Source of the DNA: Lineolata rhizophorae
Taxonomy: Eukaryota; Ascomycota; Dothideomycetes; Lineolatales; Lineolataceae
Direction: 5' to 3'
DNA length: 64,000 nucleotides
Assembly (NCBI GenBank): GCA_010093515.1
Contig: MU001678.1
Coordinates: forward strand, 805,325-869,324
Shown here one piece after another: positions 35,388-46,916 of this stretch; position 1 is the stretch's first letter, and each line of letters starts with the position of its first letter. A model generated the notes under the pieces. That model searched no databases. It saw only the letters and a program-made list of their open reading frames with translations, and was not told the origin of the DNA. The translations under genes were made by a program, and so were the position numbers.

Positions 35388-36098
35388 GTAGGCGGATGAG
35401 AACGAAGGACTAGAGAATAGGGAAGTTGAGCATTCTTGTACGATTTCTTGTGAAGGTTTGTCGGCACGGTGAATTGTAGGTGGGAGTGGAAGACGATATA
35501 AATAGGTTTGGTCTTTTCGGCGGGTTCATTGGCTTTGAACTTACTTGCACTTGGTCACATCGGGACGAATGGGTGGATGCCGTTCCACACTTAGGCTGCA
35601 TGTCTCCTTTGATATTCCCCTTTTCCGCTTGTATTCCACTCTTCGAACGTGGCCTGGTTAAGATTGCGCGCTCGGCGTCACTGTATTAAAGATTGTATGT
35701 AAATTTGCATTGCTTCTAGGTTCCAGTGGGAATCATATAACCTTGGGAGCTCAAAAATCAGATTAATAAATCTATGGAATTAATTCCTCCTCTTAAACGA
35801 TTTGTTCAATTGGTGTTGAACCCTCCCAACTCCATGGGATGCGGACGTGATGGCTTTCGGTGCCCGGGACGACCCATTTTCCGACCCTCCCTGATCCTCC
35901 GAGTAATGAAGCCGCCGTGGCCTCAACTCCCACAACTACGCTCGTCTCTCAATTGTCCCAAAACAAGCCTGTCCTTTTCCTTTTCTCGCAATGTACCATA
36001 GCCTCTTTTTCTTTTCCCTTTGACCTTCGTATTTCCCTTTTTGCCCTCGTGATACCCCACAATCCCATGTCGACTCCAGCACCTCCCTCGCGTCGGGA
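35388..36098. promoter_or_regulatory. Intergenic, TIM50 3' end and MNL1 promoter
   Basis: Tandem arrangement; 711 bp. AT-rich part near 35690-35800 is probably the 3' end and terminator of TIM50. The C/T-rich stretch at about 35885-36060 suits a fungal core promoter for the next gene. No TATA box was recognised. Confidence 0.45.
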
Positions 36099-39000
36099 AT
36101 GCCTCTGTCAGACGGACGGCCGTCATGGCTCCTCCGGCTGGTGTTGCTCGTGTTGGGCCTCGCCGCGTGTGGCGCTCGCGGGATGACGGGTGAAGAGATG
36201 CAGAGCCTCAGGTATGACGGAGCGAAAGCCTCAATTCATTCTTTGGATCACTATTTCTGCCTTCATTTTCCATTCAAACGCAAATCCTCCAGACGACCTG
36301 TCTTCCTGTCAAGCCCGGCTAAATTATTGTAAACCAAAGAGGCGAGACCCGCGCGATGTTCTACCACGGCTACAATAACTACATGACACACGCGTTCCCC
36401 GAGGACGAGCTGCGGCCGCTGTCGTGCGCGCCGCTGACGCGCGACCGCGAGAACCCGGCGCACATCGCCGTCAACGACGTCCTAGGCAACTACTCGCTCA
36501 CGCTTATCGACTCGCTGTCCTCGCTCGCAATCCTGGCCTCGGAGCCAGAGCCACCTTCGAGCTCCTTCCTCAACGAGGACAAGACCGCACGCGACGAAGA
36601 GATGGCCGCAGCGCGCCGCGCCCTGCGCGATTTCCAGGCGGGCGTCGAGTTGCTGGTGGAGTACTATGGCGACGGATCTCGAGGGCCGAAAGGCCAGGGC
36701 AGGCGCGCGCGTGGCTTCGACGTCGACAGCAAGGTCCAGGTGTTTGAGACAGTGATCAGGGGAGTGGGCGGTTTGTTGAGCGCGCACCTGTTCGCTGTCG
36801 GGGACTTGCCGATCCGTGGCTACGTGCCGCAGATGGAGGAGGGCTGGGTCGAGGATGATGACGCTGGCGGTGAGGCCGGCGGAGAGTGGCGGGACGCGAC
36901 AACATGGACGGACGGTTTCGTGTACGACGGGCAGCTGCTGCGCCTGGCGCTGGACCTAGCCCAGAGGCTACTTCCTGCGTTCGAGACCCGCACCGGGCTC
37001 CCGTATCCCCGCGTCAACCTGCGGCACGGCATCCCATTCTACGCCAACGCGCCGAGCGCCACCACCGACCAGGCCGACACCTGCGGCTTAGACCCCAACG
37101 GCGACAAGCCGCGCGTCGGCAGGAAAAGGAAACAGCACGAGGTGCCTGAGATCACTGAGACGTGCAGTGCCGGCGCCGGTAGCCTTGTGCTCGAGTTCGC
37201 CACGTTGTCGCGCCTGACGGGCGACACGCGCTTCGAGCGCGCGGCCAAGCGCGCCTTCGCAGCCGTGTGGAGCCGGCGCAGCGCAGCGGGCCTAGTAGGC
37301 GCCGGCATCGACGCCGAGACAGGGCTTTGGGTTAGCCCGTACACGGGCATCGGCGCGGGCATCGATTCCTTTTTCGAATACGCTTTCAAGGCGCACGTGC
37401 TACTATCCGGGCTGCCGTACGAGCAGGACAACGGTGTCGGCAGCTCTGACGGCGAGGCATTTATGGCCCTAGTCGACGAATACGGCGGCGATATTAAGGC
37501 CGACTTCTCCCCGTCAGGTTTTTTGGCTACGTGGAAAGCGGCGCACGCGGCTATCCAGAGACATGTTTATAGAGGACCTACGTATCAGCATCCGCACTAT
37601 GTGCAGGTGGACCTATTCACGGGCGCGCTGCGCGCCTTCTGGATCGATTCCCTATCCGCATACTACCCGGGTCTGCTTGCGCTAGCGGGCGAGGTTTCCG
37701 AGGGCGCCGCCGCGCACCTACTGTACGCGGCGTTGTGGACGCGGTACGGAGCGCTTCCCGAGCGGTGGAGCACAGCGAGCGGGGACATCGAAGCCGGGCT
37801 ACGGTGGTGGGGAGGGAGGCCCGAATTCGTCGAGAGCACGTGGTATTTGCACAGGGCACTGGGCGGCGATCCGTGGTTTGCGAGGGTGGGCGAGATGGTG
37901 CTGAGGGACGTGAAAAGACGGTGTTGGACGCGGTGTGGATGGGCGGGCCTTCAGGATGTGCGGTCGGGAGAACTGAACGATAGGATGGAGAGCTTCTTCT
38001 TGGGCGAGACAGCCAAGTATTTGTACTTGCTGTTCGATGATGGGCATCCGTTGAACAAGTGGGAGGGCGCGTGGGTCTTCACGACGGAGGGGCATCCGCT
38101 GGCGGTGCCGGAGCGCATACGCAAGCGTGAGCGTAGACGGTATAGCCGCCAGCGCTCTTCCTCGCGAGGCGTCGACTCCAACAACCTCGAAATATACGAT
38201 GCTGAACACGTCCTCCCACCTCTAACCTGCCCCGTACCTCCTCCGCCCCTTCCTCTCTCCATCTCTTCTACTGCCGCCCGCCCCGATCTCTTCCACGCTG
38301 CCCATCTCGCCCGTCTCCACCCGCGCCCTCCGTCGCATCTCGCTGCCCTTGCCTCCACCGTCGACGGCTCGCCTCTCCACGCACAATTCACGGAGGACCA
38401 TCCCGCCATATCTGCCGCCGATCTCTCCTCGCCGTCCAACTATAGTTTCTTCCCGTGGACGCTGCCAACAGAATACGTTCCTGCGGACGGGAGTTGTGCG
38501 CCCCTGGAGCTGCGAAAGACGTTCGATTTGAGTTTTCCAAGTCTAGGAGGCGGGCAGGCCGGGGCGGTGGTGAAGAGGGTGGATGGAGGGATACTGATTG
38601 GTTGCCTGTCGGGCGTGCGGCTGGGTATGATTAGGGAGAGCCCGGATGATGGGTGGAATGGGCCGAATGGCGAAATGGAGGGCGAGGATGAGGTTGAAGA
38701 GGCGTACAGGATCTATTCTATCGGAAATATCGCACTGGGTCGGGACGAAAAAGTCTTCGTGGAAAGAGAGGCTGTGAGCCAGTTCAACCCGGCCGATCCG
38801 TACTTCACCCGCGTGAGGGACTCCGCCGTGGTCGACCTCGTGTTGGATGTCCCGCCGCCGCCGCCACCATCAGGTAATGACGAAGATACAACCGCGCAGA
38901 ACGCAGACGCTGCAGACACCATACTTGCCGCCTTGAACGGCAGTGCCCTCCTCTCGGCCTTTACCGACCAGACCATCGACCTCGACCAACTGCGCGACCT

Positions 39001-39985
39001 CTCCGTCGTCGATGTCGTCTTCGACTTCGCCGCCGCAGCCGAGGCCAACGCCAACGAACTCGAGCTTGCCGGCCTAGGGGCCGGTCTCGAAGGCGCCGGC
39101 GCCGCTGCCGATGCGCGCGCCCAGGGCGTGCTCGCTGCGGCGCGAGACCCGGGGCTGCTGTCCAGCGTGCTGCTAGGGCTGCAGAGCTTGCTCGCGACGA
39201 GCACGACGGCCACGGCGCAGGCAGATACGAGTTCTTCCTTGGGATCCCCGGCGGCCGCTACCGTGGCGGTAGGGAAACCTAGCTCGAGTCCAACAAGCAC
39301 TGCGGAGCAGGCTGGCGTTCTGGTTCTTCTGCCGGCCGCGTTGCCCATCGGGGCCGCGCCTGCGGCGACGGATATCCCGTACGATGTACCAGACGCGGAC
39401 GTCCTGGTGCTCCCACCACCGCGACGCGGCGCTGCGGCGGCGAAGGGCGAGTGGGGTACGATGGCGGGTGCACAGGCGCGGTTCCCGCGCGTGGAGGAGG
39501 GCGCTGGGTATGTGCCGTGGGAGACGCTGGTGTGGGAGAGGGCGTGCGTGGTGAGGGATTTACTTTGTGAAGATGGCGGTGGAGCGGCGGCGGACGGGGA
39601 GACGGGAAGGATGGATAGCGAGTGTGAAGTCCTGGTCGTGCCGCGTGGGGGGTGCTCGTTTGGGGAGAAGGCCGCGAATGTGCCCGTGGGGAGTAAGGTC
39701 GAGGTGTTGGTCGTGGTCAGTGGGACCAAGGAGATGGAGGAGGAAAAGTGGGTGGATGATGGGTTCGTGGCGGGGTCCTGGCCGCCGATGCCGAGGGTGC
39801 AGCCGTCGGTAGAGGGGCAGAGAAAGCAGGGGAAAGAAGATGTGGTATTGGTGTTAGTTGGGGGTGGAGAGAAGACTATGGAGGTGTTTAGGAGGCTGGA
39901 AGGAGGTGGTGGGAGAATGGGTGTTAGGAGGAGGTGGAGGTTTGAAAGTCAGGGGGTGGGGATAGGGAACTTGATGGTTCTGTAA
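36099..39985 (+). CDS. mnl1: ER degradation-enhancing alpha-mannosidase-like protein (GH47, Mnl1/Htm1/EDEM)
   Basis: EDEM-type GH47 proteins trim mannose from misfolded glycoproteins in the ER lumen and mark them for ER-associated degradation. Two exons (36099-36211, 36340-39985; intron 128 nt) give 1252 residues. Exon 1 supplies the signal peptide (WLLRLVLLVLGLAACGARG) and MTGEEMQSLR; exon 2 begins GETRAMFYHGYNNYMTHAFP, the hallmark of the family. Further GH47 landmarks: TLIDSLSSLAIL, SAGAGSLVLEFATLSRLTGD, GIGAGIDSFFEY, ESFFLGETAKYLYLLFDDGH and VFTTEGHPL. The C-terminal half is poorly conserved, Ala/Pro/acidic-rich, and ends with a protease-associated-like motif (LVVPRGGCSFGEKAANV), as in EDEM3 and long fungal Mnl1. 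There is no HDEL/KDEL at the end (GIGNLMVL). An ORF starting at 36356 alone would lack the signal peptide. Confidence 0.93.
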
Positions 39986-40458
39986 GGAAAAGCTTGAGTT
40001 GGTTGGGGCGATGGTTTAGTGGAGAGGTCATTGGAGGTGTGTAGGAAGCTGAACTCTGTGGTTGTTAAGGAATAGATTCTGTTAGAGGTCGGCGTTTTGG
40101 TTTTTTTCTTCTCTTTCTTGGACAGCGTTGAGATATCCATGTCGTTTTGTAGATATCTTGGGTAATGAGAGAATGCTCATCTTATGCACTTGAGCCCGTT
40201 GTATTCAATCTAGTTTCCGTTCTTTGTTCCAATTGCTCGCTGGGTCTAACATAGTTTGGTATTCGGGTCTACTAGGTAGCTACGCAGAATAGCTTCCATG
40301 GAATTAATAAGAGGAGATATCACTTTGTCGAGGATGAGAGGACCATCTAAAGAAACCCCACGGTCTAGTATCCACCCAGCCGATCACCTCTGCACTCTCA
40401 ACGCTGTCTCTCCTTCCAGTTGGTTCCTTTCCCTTTCACCTCCATATTCATCTTCCCT
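39986..40458. other. Convergent intergenic region
   Basis: Between the 3' ends of MNL1 (+) and the peroxiredoxin gene (-); 473 bp with T-rich runs suited to 3' ends. No gene. Confidence 0.55.
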
Positions 40459-41028
40459 TCACAACTTTGCCATGACAGCCTCCGCTCCCGACACCGTCAC
40501 CACGCCCGGCTTCTCCTCACACTCAGCATAGCTCACCGTCCCATCCTTTTCCACCACCATCGCGAACCGGTTATTCCTCTCGCCCAGACTCCAACCAAAC
40601 CGCTTCCCGAACTCGCTCTTCGAATCGCTCAGCATGCGCACGTTGCTCTCGCTCTCTGGCGGCACGCCGTTGGCCTTGCCCCAGGCGGCCATGACCCAGG
40701 CGTCGTTGGTCGCGATGACGCAGATCAGGTCAACGCCCTTGGCGGCGAGCGCAGACGCGGAGGATAGGTACGGCGGTAGATGGTTCGCTTGGCAGGTCGG
40801 CGTGAAGGCGCCAGGCACCGACACGAGAACCACGCGCTTGTTGGCGAACTCAGTGTCACAGGAGAAGGTGGTCATCATGCCGCAGGCGGTCGGGGAGGGG
40901 TCCGTGATGGGGGCGTAGCTGGAGGGAGCAGTTAGTTGGAGCGAGCGAGCGAGGAATGGGGAAGTGGAAGGGACGTACGCGAACTCGATGCCCGAAGGGA
41001 ACTTGTCGCCGACTTTAAGAGGAGCCAT
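40459..41028 (-). CDS. Peroxiredoxin, Prx5/Pmp20 type, likely peroxisomal
   Basis: Thiol peroxidase of the AhpC/TSA-Prx5 (Pmp20/Ahp1) group; reduces hydrogen and alkyl peroxides. Two exons (41028-40979, 40918-40459; intron 60 nt, GTACGT...CAG) give 169 residues, the usual family length. Start MAPLKVGDKFPSGIEF. The peroxidatic site is VPGAFTPTC with Cys59. Other cysteines lie at 29 and 37 and near ICVIA and YAECEE. Later landmarks are NDAWVMAAWGKANGV, MLSDSKSEFGKRFGWSLG and RFAMVVEKDGTVSYAE. The C-terminus ends A-K-L, which fits a PTS1 peroxisomal import signal as in yeast Pmp20; that location is inference from the tripeptide. The gene is divergent from the DUF1348 gene. Confidence 0.93.
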   Translation of the reverse strand: MAPLKVGDKFPSGIEFAYVPSTSPFLARSLQLTAPSSYAPITDPSPTACGMMTTFSCDTEFANKRVVLVSVPGAFTPTCQANHLPPYLSSASALAAKGVDLICVIATNDAWVMAAWGKANGVPPESESNVRMLSDSKSEFGKRFGWSLGERNNRFAMVVEKDGTVSYAECEEKPGVVTVSGAEAVMAKL

Positions 41029-41842
41029 TATGGATAATTGCTGGTTGTTTTTTTCTTTTGTGCTTGTTATTGGCGTTTGTTGACGTTTGCACGGCGTACG
41101 TTGGTCGATAGTCGGTAGTATAACCAGAGATGAAATTCAAGGAGGAGTGTTTATATTCTAGAGCCCGAATTCTTAATTGCGGACGTCAGACCGCGCTAGA
41201 ACCCAGCAAATTGCTCAGCAAGTGCGGCAAACAAAAACAAATGCCTCTGCGAAAAATGCCTCTCCGATATCGTCGTCTCGGTTGGGCCCGGCCGCGGGGC
41301 AGTCCTAAGTGGTAGGTGGGGTGCTTAGCGCACCCATCTCGCCGACCTCACAACAAGGGGTGCCCGGCAGTGACCGGCAAGACGCCGATGGCTATAGGAC
41401 TTCTATCCTTTTCATGGGACTCAGTCTTAATACTTAAGAAAGGCAGAGGCCATCTTGATATAAAAAGCCGGACTGGTCCAGACGCTAAGCATTCATAACG
41501 GAATGCCGGGGATATCCGAACAAGCGTTGCCGTCTCGAATGGCCCCCATTACTCAGCGACGTTGTGTCACGGGAGTTCGACGAGGTTTACGGCTACTAAT
41601 CATGACGGCAGATTCATCGGAGACGAGAGAACGCTTCCCAGCTTCATCTTCGTTGCTAGTGAAGTCATAGTTCCATATCTGCGGGGAGTGTATAAAGGAG
41701 TGTCTTCAAGAGCCTAGGATTTTAGCTTAGACCGCCACAAGTTGATCTCTACTTTACTTCACCATCGGACGGCACCAACACTCACCTCAACCTCTTTCCT
41801 AGGCACTCGATCGTAGAAAATAAACCAATCGACTTGCAAACA
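41029..41842. promoter_or_regulatory. Divergent promoter region with TATA box at 41691
   Basis: 814 bp between the divergent peroxiredoxin and DUF1348 starts. TATAAA at 41691-41696 lies about 150 bp upstream of the DUF1348 ATG on the plus strand. Short frames at 41130-41498 have no motif. Confidence 0.55.
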
Positions 41843-42366
41843 ATGTCTCTAATGCCACCCTTCACGGCCGAGACCGCCCACCTAAAGGTCAAGAAAGCCC
41901 AGGATCTATGGAATACGCAGTAAGCTTCGCTCAACCCTCGTCCTCGACTCCCCAGCAAGCACCCTAACCACACTCACCACGCGCTAGAACCCCCTCTGAA
42001 ATTGCCAAAGCCTACACGCCCGACAGCATCTGGCGGAACCGATCCAGCTTCATCCGAGGCACGTCCGAAATCGAAGCCTTCCTTACCGCCAAATGGGCCA
42101 AGGAGAAGAGCTACCGGCTGCGTAAGGAGCTCTTCGCCTTCACCGACAACCGCATCGCGGTTCAGTTCTGGTACGAGTACCAGGACGCGCACGACGGCAT
42201 GAAGTGGAAGCGGTGCTATGGGCTGGAGGATTGGACGTTTGCGGAAGATGGCAGGATGAGAAAGAGGCAAATGAGCGGGAATGATGTCGAGATCGGGGAG
42301 GAAGGGAGGTGGTTTAAGGAGGGCGTGGATGTTAATGAGGTGGACATTGGGGAGGAACATTGGTGA
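41843..42366 (+). CDS. DUF1348 family protein (NTF2-like fold)
   Basis: Small cytosolic protein of the DUF1348 (PF07080) family, widespread in bacteria and fungi, of NTF2/SnoaL-like fold and unknown biochemical role. Two exons (41843-41919, 41988-42366; intron 68 nt, GTAAGC...TAG) give 151 residues, matching the usual 150-160. Start MSLMPPFTAETAHLKVKKAQ; exon 2 holds the family signatures IAKAYTPDSIWRNRSSFIRG, AKWAKEKSYRLRKELFAFTD, IAVQFWYEYQD and CYGLEDWTFAEDGRMRKRQM. It ends DIGEEHW. The reading of the split glutamine codon (CA|A) confirms the junction. Preceded by a TATA box. Confidence 0.93.
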
Positions 42367-43170
42367 GAGACGGCGGTTAGAAGGGTAGATGGTTGAGTTG
42401 AGAAAGATGAGGTGAAGATGATGAGGTTCGTGAAGTGCTGAGCGCTAAGACTGGAGATTCAAGTGCCAAGTGAAGAACCGAGACACAAGACAACAATAAG
42501 GACAATCAGGTGTTACTCAACCACAAGATCTATTCCCTATGGCGCTAGCAGTCTAATTCCGTTGGGAGGTGCCGGAAGTATTACGAGCTCAACGTTCATT
42601 GGCCCGTATTTTCTGAAGATCTAACCGCCTAGCTCGGTTTAGAAAGGCAATCAATTCTTGAGTGTGAAAGTGAACTGGCACGTGAGCATGGCACTATTAA
42701 GCATCACCAGGACATATTGGACACCTAGCAATGTAGAAACCCGTTATTAGAATCCTAAGGAAAATTGCACACACAATCACCGTGTGTGACTGACGGGTAT
42801 TCGAAAGCCTAGCTACCTATTCTCGAAACGCCGTCTTGTGATGCATGATGCGTGGGTGGGTATCATAGAGTTAAACCAGCAGAAACCGTTGACCCCAAGC
42901 CGGTAATTCCACCCCATGTTCCACCAACACCAAGAGTAAACCAGAAGAATCGCCGGTAGAAACCGGCAAAGACGCCGAAAGCAGGGGAAAGGGGCTAAGA
43001 GGATCCACCACTGAAAGCAGAGGAGAAAGATTGAAATTGTGGGCTTGCCGGGATGACGATGTCACGGGATTATCGACCTGCGGAGCAAGGAGTTAGCCAT
43101 TTCATAATCAACAAAAACCGACATGAATACCATGTGTAGCAGCAACTTACCAAAGGCTTGATATGCCATC
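42367..43170. other. Convergent intergenic region
   Basis: Between the 3' ends of the DUF1348 gene (+) and the dynein light chain gene (-). No gene seen. A minus-strand frame at 42871-43065 has no recognisable content. Confidence 0.5.
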
Positions 43171-44050
43171 CTAATCGCGAGGTTTGTCATGAACGACGAC
43201 AAGCAGAAACCGTTGATCTTGGCGCAATCCCGCGATATTAGCATCCCGCGAACAAAATGGCCATTTTGCGGCTCTTTCGATCACTCACCAGGCACAATAA
43301 CAAGCTCGTTCCTCTTCATCCGCAGTCGCAAGAGCTTCAAATCGTCGCCGGGATCCAGCACCTCGCCCATGTCCCCCGCGGCGCTCACAAAAGCAAAAAC
43401 TGCTCTTGCAACCACCTCAGAGCGCGCCTGCCCGCGTCCCGAGGCGCCCGCGCCATCTTGTCCAGCAGCGGTTCGTGCTCCGAAAGCTGCTCCAGCTGCT
43501 GGCCCTCCGTCTGCGCCCGCGGCGGACGCGGCGGCGGCGGCAGCACGCGCCAGGGCGGCAGGAGATTGGGGCGGGGCTCCGGGGGCGGGGCGGGCATCAT
43601 CATGGCGACGCGCTGGGGACCCAGGCGCTCCAGCAGGCGCGGGTGCAGCGCGTTCAGGCGGTCCAGCTGGACCAGGTAGTCCAGCTGGGCCTGCTCGGCC
43701 GGCGACGGCTCCGTCGTCCAGAGGTGCGGCGGCGGCTGCCGGCGCGGCGGCGCCCACGGGTTCAGCTCCACGAAGAGGAGCTCCTTGAACGACGAAACCG
43801 GATTCGCGTACGATTGCACCCGTATCTCGGGATAAGACAAGAGTGCCTTGGACGCCGGGGCGGGCCGAGAGGCGCTCGAGGAGCGAGAGCGTGTCGTCGG
43901 GCTGTGGACGATGAGGGACATTTTGCGCTTGTGTGAGTTTCGAGAAGTTTGATGGCACGAAGAAGGGAGAAGAGGTGGAAGGATGAGAGCTTAGAAGGTG
44001 AAGGCAGGAGGGTGGTGGTGAGACGGTACCGCGTATGCAGCTTCTGCCAT
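43171..44050 (-). CDS. Dynein light chain, roadblock/LC7 type
   Basis: Roadblock/LC7 proteins bind dynein intermediate chain in the cytoplasmic dynein motor. Proposed exons: 44050-44030 (MAEAAYA), 43901-43289, 43217-43171; GT-AG throughout, frame kept, 226 residues. Exon 2 begins PDDTLSLLERLSARPGVQGT, then LVLSRDTGAIVRESGFVV. The second half of the domain is EVVARAVFAFVSAAGDMGEV and KLLRLRMKRNELVIVPD; exon 3 completes it with QRFLLVVVHDKPRD. The exon 2/3 junction (G|AT) is strong. The first exon is less certain, since its donor GTACCG is weak. Between the two halves lies a ~120-residue Ala/Gly/Pro-rich linker; fungal members often have such insertions. Codon periodicity in the linker follows another frame (see findings). 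Divergent from IPI1, 477 bp apart. Confidence 0.82.
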
Positions 44051-44527
44051 GGCGGAAGAAAAGGAAAGGGAAGGTTCGGGTTGCGATCGCGAGGTCCTTA
44101 ACAATGAGGCGGGCGGTGAGTGATTCTGCCGGGGTGGTGCTCGGCAGAGGGTTGCGCAGATGTGCTCGGAGCGGAACAATTGAAGATGTTGCGGGCGCAG
44201 GACTCGGCGGGAGACGCGGCGGGCGCTTGGAGTCACGACAAGATGTTGGAGCCCACACCTTCGGCTCGGCCACCCATGGGACGCAGGGACGTCGCACGGG
44301 CCGCTGCGCGAAATCTTGGCAACGGGCCGTGCGGACTCGCCTGTTTTGCCGGTCCCGGCTAGCGCCCTCGAATTATCGTCCATCACTTCAGCTTCGCCCG
44401 GTAACAATCACGTTCCCAGCGTACAATCACCAGCTCTGCACGCTCTCTCTGTGCTTTATTCTTCTCCATCCAGCCATCCGTATTAAACGAAGCCTGAAAA
44501 ATCCCAATCAATCTTGTCTCCCCAACC
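44051..44527. promoter_or_regulatory. Divergent promoter, dynein light chain / IPI1
   Basis: 477 bp between divergent start codons. C/T-rich stretch at about 44445-44520 in front of IPI1. No TATA box was recognised. Confidence 0.5.
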
Positions 44528-45624
44528 ATGGGCTCCTCATCCAAAAAGAAGAAGGAAAAGAAGTCCGACTTTCAAGTACGCATTCCCCCAGTTTCCAGCC
44601 TCACGTACATCGGCTATGAACATGCGCCTCACCATTCCATCCGCAGAAACCCAAGCTCCGCGTCGGCAAATCCAAGCCTGCCCCCTCCAACTACACCGAC
44701 ACCTCCTTCCGCGCCAAATCCATCACCGTCACCCAGCAGCGCGCCCTCACCACCTCCGCCCGTCCGTCCTCCTCCGCCGCCCAACTCTCCCACAACCTCT
44801 CCCTCCTCTCCCACCGCTCTGACGCCGCCCGCCGCGACGCCCTCGCACACATCCTCTCCGCCATCGCCTTGGCTCCCGCATCTGCGCCCGCCGCCCTCAT
44901 CGTGCCCAAGGTCGCGCCACTCCTCCTCGACTCTTCGTCCAGCGTGCGCGGCGCCACTCTTGCGGTTCTCAGGGCGCTCACGACAGAGGACGTCGCGTTG
45001 CGTGCGCCGAAGCTGCTTCTGTATGCGCGGGCGGGAGCGACGCATCTAAGCGGCGAGATCAAGGACTTCGCGCTCGATGTGCTGAGCTTTCTGCTGCAGA
45101 GTGCCGGGGAAGAAACGGTTAGCTGTCCCGGAGGATGGGTGAAGACGGTGGGGTGCCTTGTCACGGTGCTGAGATGGAGCGGAAAGAGTGGGGCTACAAA
45201 TGGGATGGGACAAGGGGTGGGGGTGGTGGGAAGGGATGCGAAGTTGTTGGTGAAGCAATTGGGTGCTTTGACGAGCGTTCTAGAAGTGGGCTTGGGAGTG
45301 ACGAGCGACAAAATGGACAAGGATGGCATTCCAAAAAGACGGGTATTTTGGCCACCAACATTTCCTGTATATCACGCATATCAACATGCCATGCCGTCGT
45401 GGAGTCGGCCTTACGCGAGGCTCAACTTGTTTGGGAGGCCCCCTGATTCGGACGACGCGAGATACGAAGACACGGGGGAACGGAGACGCGTGTTTAGAGA
45501 GAAATATGAGAGAGATGTTTTAGCGGGTGTGGGGGAGTGTGTTCGACTGGGTGGTGAGGTGGGTAGGACGGCCAAGAGATTAGGAAAGGTGGTTGAGGAG
45601 GGCATGGCTGATAGAGGGAAGTAG
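44528..45624 (+). CDS. ipi1: Pre-rRNA processing protein Ipi1 (Rix1 complex)
   Basis: Ipi1 is part of the Rix1-Ipi1-Ipi3 complex that processes ITS2 and matures the 60S subunit in the nucleus (human TEX10). Two exons (44528-44575, 44647-45624; intron 71 nt, GTACGC...CAG) give 341 residues, close to the yeast 334. The start MGSSSKKKKEKKSDFQ and, across the intron, KPKLRVGKSKP with NYTDTSFRAKSITVTQQRAL are the diagnostic N-terminus. HEAT/ARM-like helices follow (LIVPKVAPLLLDSSSSVRGA, ALRAPKLLLYARAGATHLSG, FALDVLSFLLQS). Most frame-shadow ORFs of this gene begin in exon 2. The C-terminal part is Arg/Glu-rich and less conserved. Confidence 0.92.
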
Positions 45625-46916
45625 CGAGAGGGATGCTTGTGATTCATTGAGGACGGGCGTTACTATAGTCTTATGTGGTTAGTATAAGATAGGGACTTAC
45701 GATGGAGTCCACTGTAGGGATAGAGTTCGGGCATAGCATAGCTCGTTCTAAGTTACGACCACGCTTTACCTCGAGGTCCAGTTTATATAGTTTTGAGATA
45801 CCCCTGCAATATCATGATAGAACTTAATATTAACTTGTTGCTTGAGACCAGGTTCATTAGCCTTCTATCCCAATGGAACTTGAACATTCTCTTCATTGTG
45901 GACTACTTACCTTAGACGCTAGAGTGCAGTGGAGAACCGATAGCTAACTGCGGTTTCTATAAGACTATACTACTATAATCAGACGGACAGGTACGCTCTA
46001 TATCACCAGCAATAAATACTTTAGCTCTGAGAGCACGCTTCATCATACGGTATTCTTCTAGCGATACAAATCCTTACTTGAGTCTTCCCTTTTTTCGCAA
46101 AATGAAGCGATAAAAATATCAGCTAACGTGGTCAGTAATGATTGAATCCTAGTTGTTCGAAGTTTGATTTGGATGTATCCAAACTGTTCATCGGCCAGCT
46201 TCTGATAGATGATGTATATAAGAGACTTGAAAATCCATGAAACTACCAAAGCATTCGCCAAAAGCCTAGGATAGATAGGTCTATACCAAATAACAAGTCT
46301 ATGTACGATGAACGACAAATCCACAATATGTTTGCGAAGAAAACGCCGACCCAATGCCTACTCACGATCAAGAGGATTCTCTAATACTTCCGTGGGGCTA
46401 AGTCTTTCAAATAGCATTTTGTGAAGGCCCTAATGATAGGTTTTGATTTAGATGCTAGAATAATGGCATTGTATCTATCGTGTCTCTTAGTTTACATCCA
46501 ACGCTGTTTTGTTGCATCGCTATTTATAGCAGATTACCTAGTTACATAGGAGTATAGTTGAGATGTTGAGTGGGGGATAGAACACTAAAGTGTCACAGCC
46601 AGAAAAATGATAAACATATATATTAATTAAACCACCAAGCTGTATGGCGTCAATGCGGATTATAGAGCATCCTAGAGCCTCAAATGTACTCCCAGATTTC
46701 TAGGCTGCTCTGTGCGGGCAAAACAATTCCAAAAAATCACTCGTTGCGGCATCTGTTTCACCATCACTTCAGCAGATCCAGCAGGCTTATAGTGATGATC
46801 TGCATGGCTCAGGAGCATGCTTGTTCCCTAATTCAGGTACCAATGACAACGCAGGGCTCTTTTTTTGAACCTCATATAGTCCTTAGTAGAAATGGTTTTT
46901 CAACAATTAATAGCTT
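45625..46916. other. AT-rich intergenic, no gene seen
   Basis: IPI1 3' flank followed by AT-rich sequence. A minus-strand frame at 46058-46354 (98 codons) is hydrophobic in parts but has no known motif. Confidence 0.5.

Noticed and set aside
38713-39729. 338-codon minus-strand frame
   Set aside because: Ser/Ala/Thr-rich shadow of the GC-rich 3' half of MNL1.
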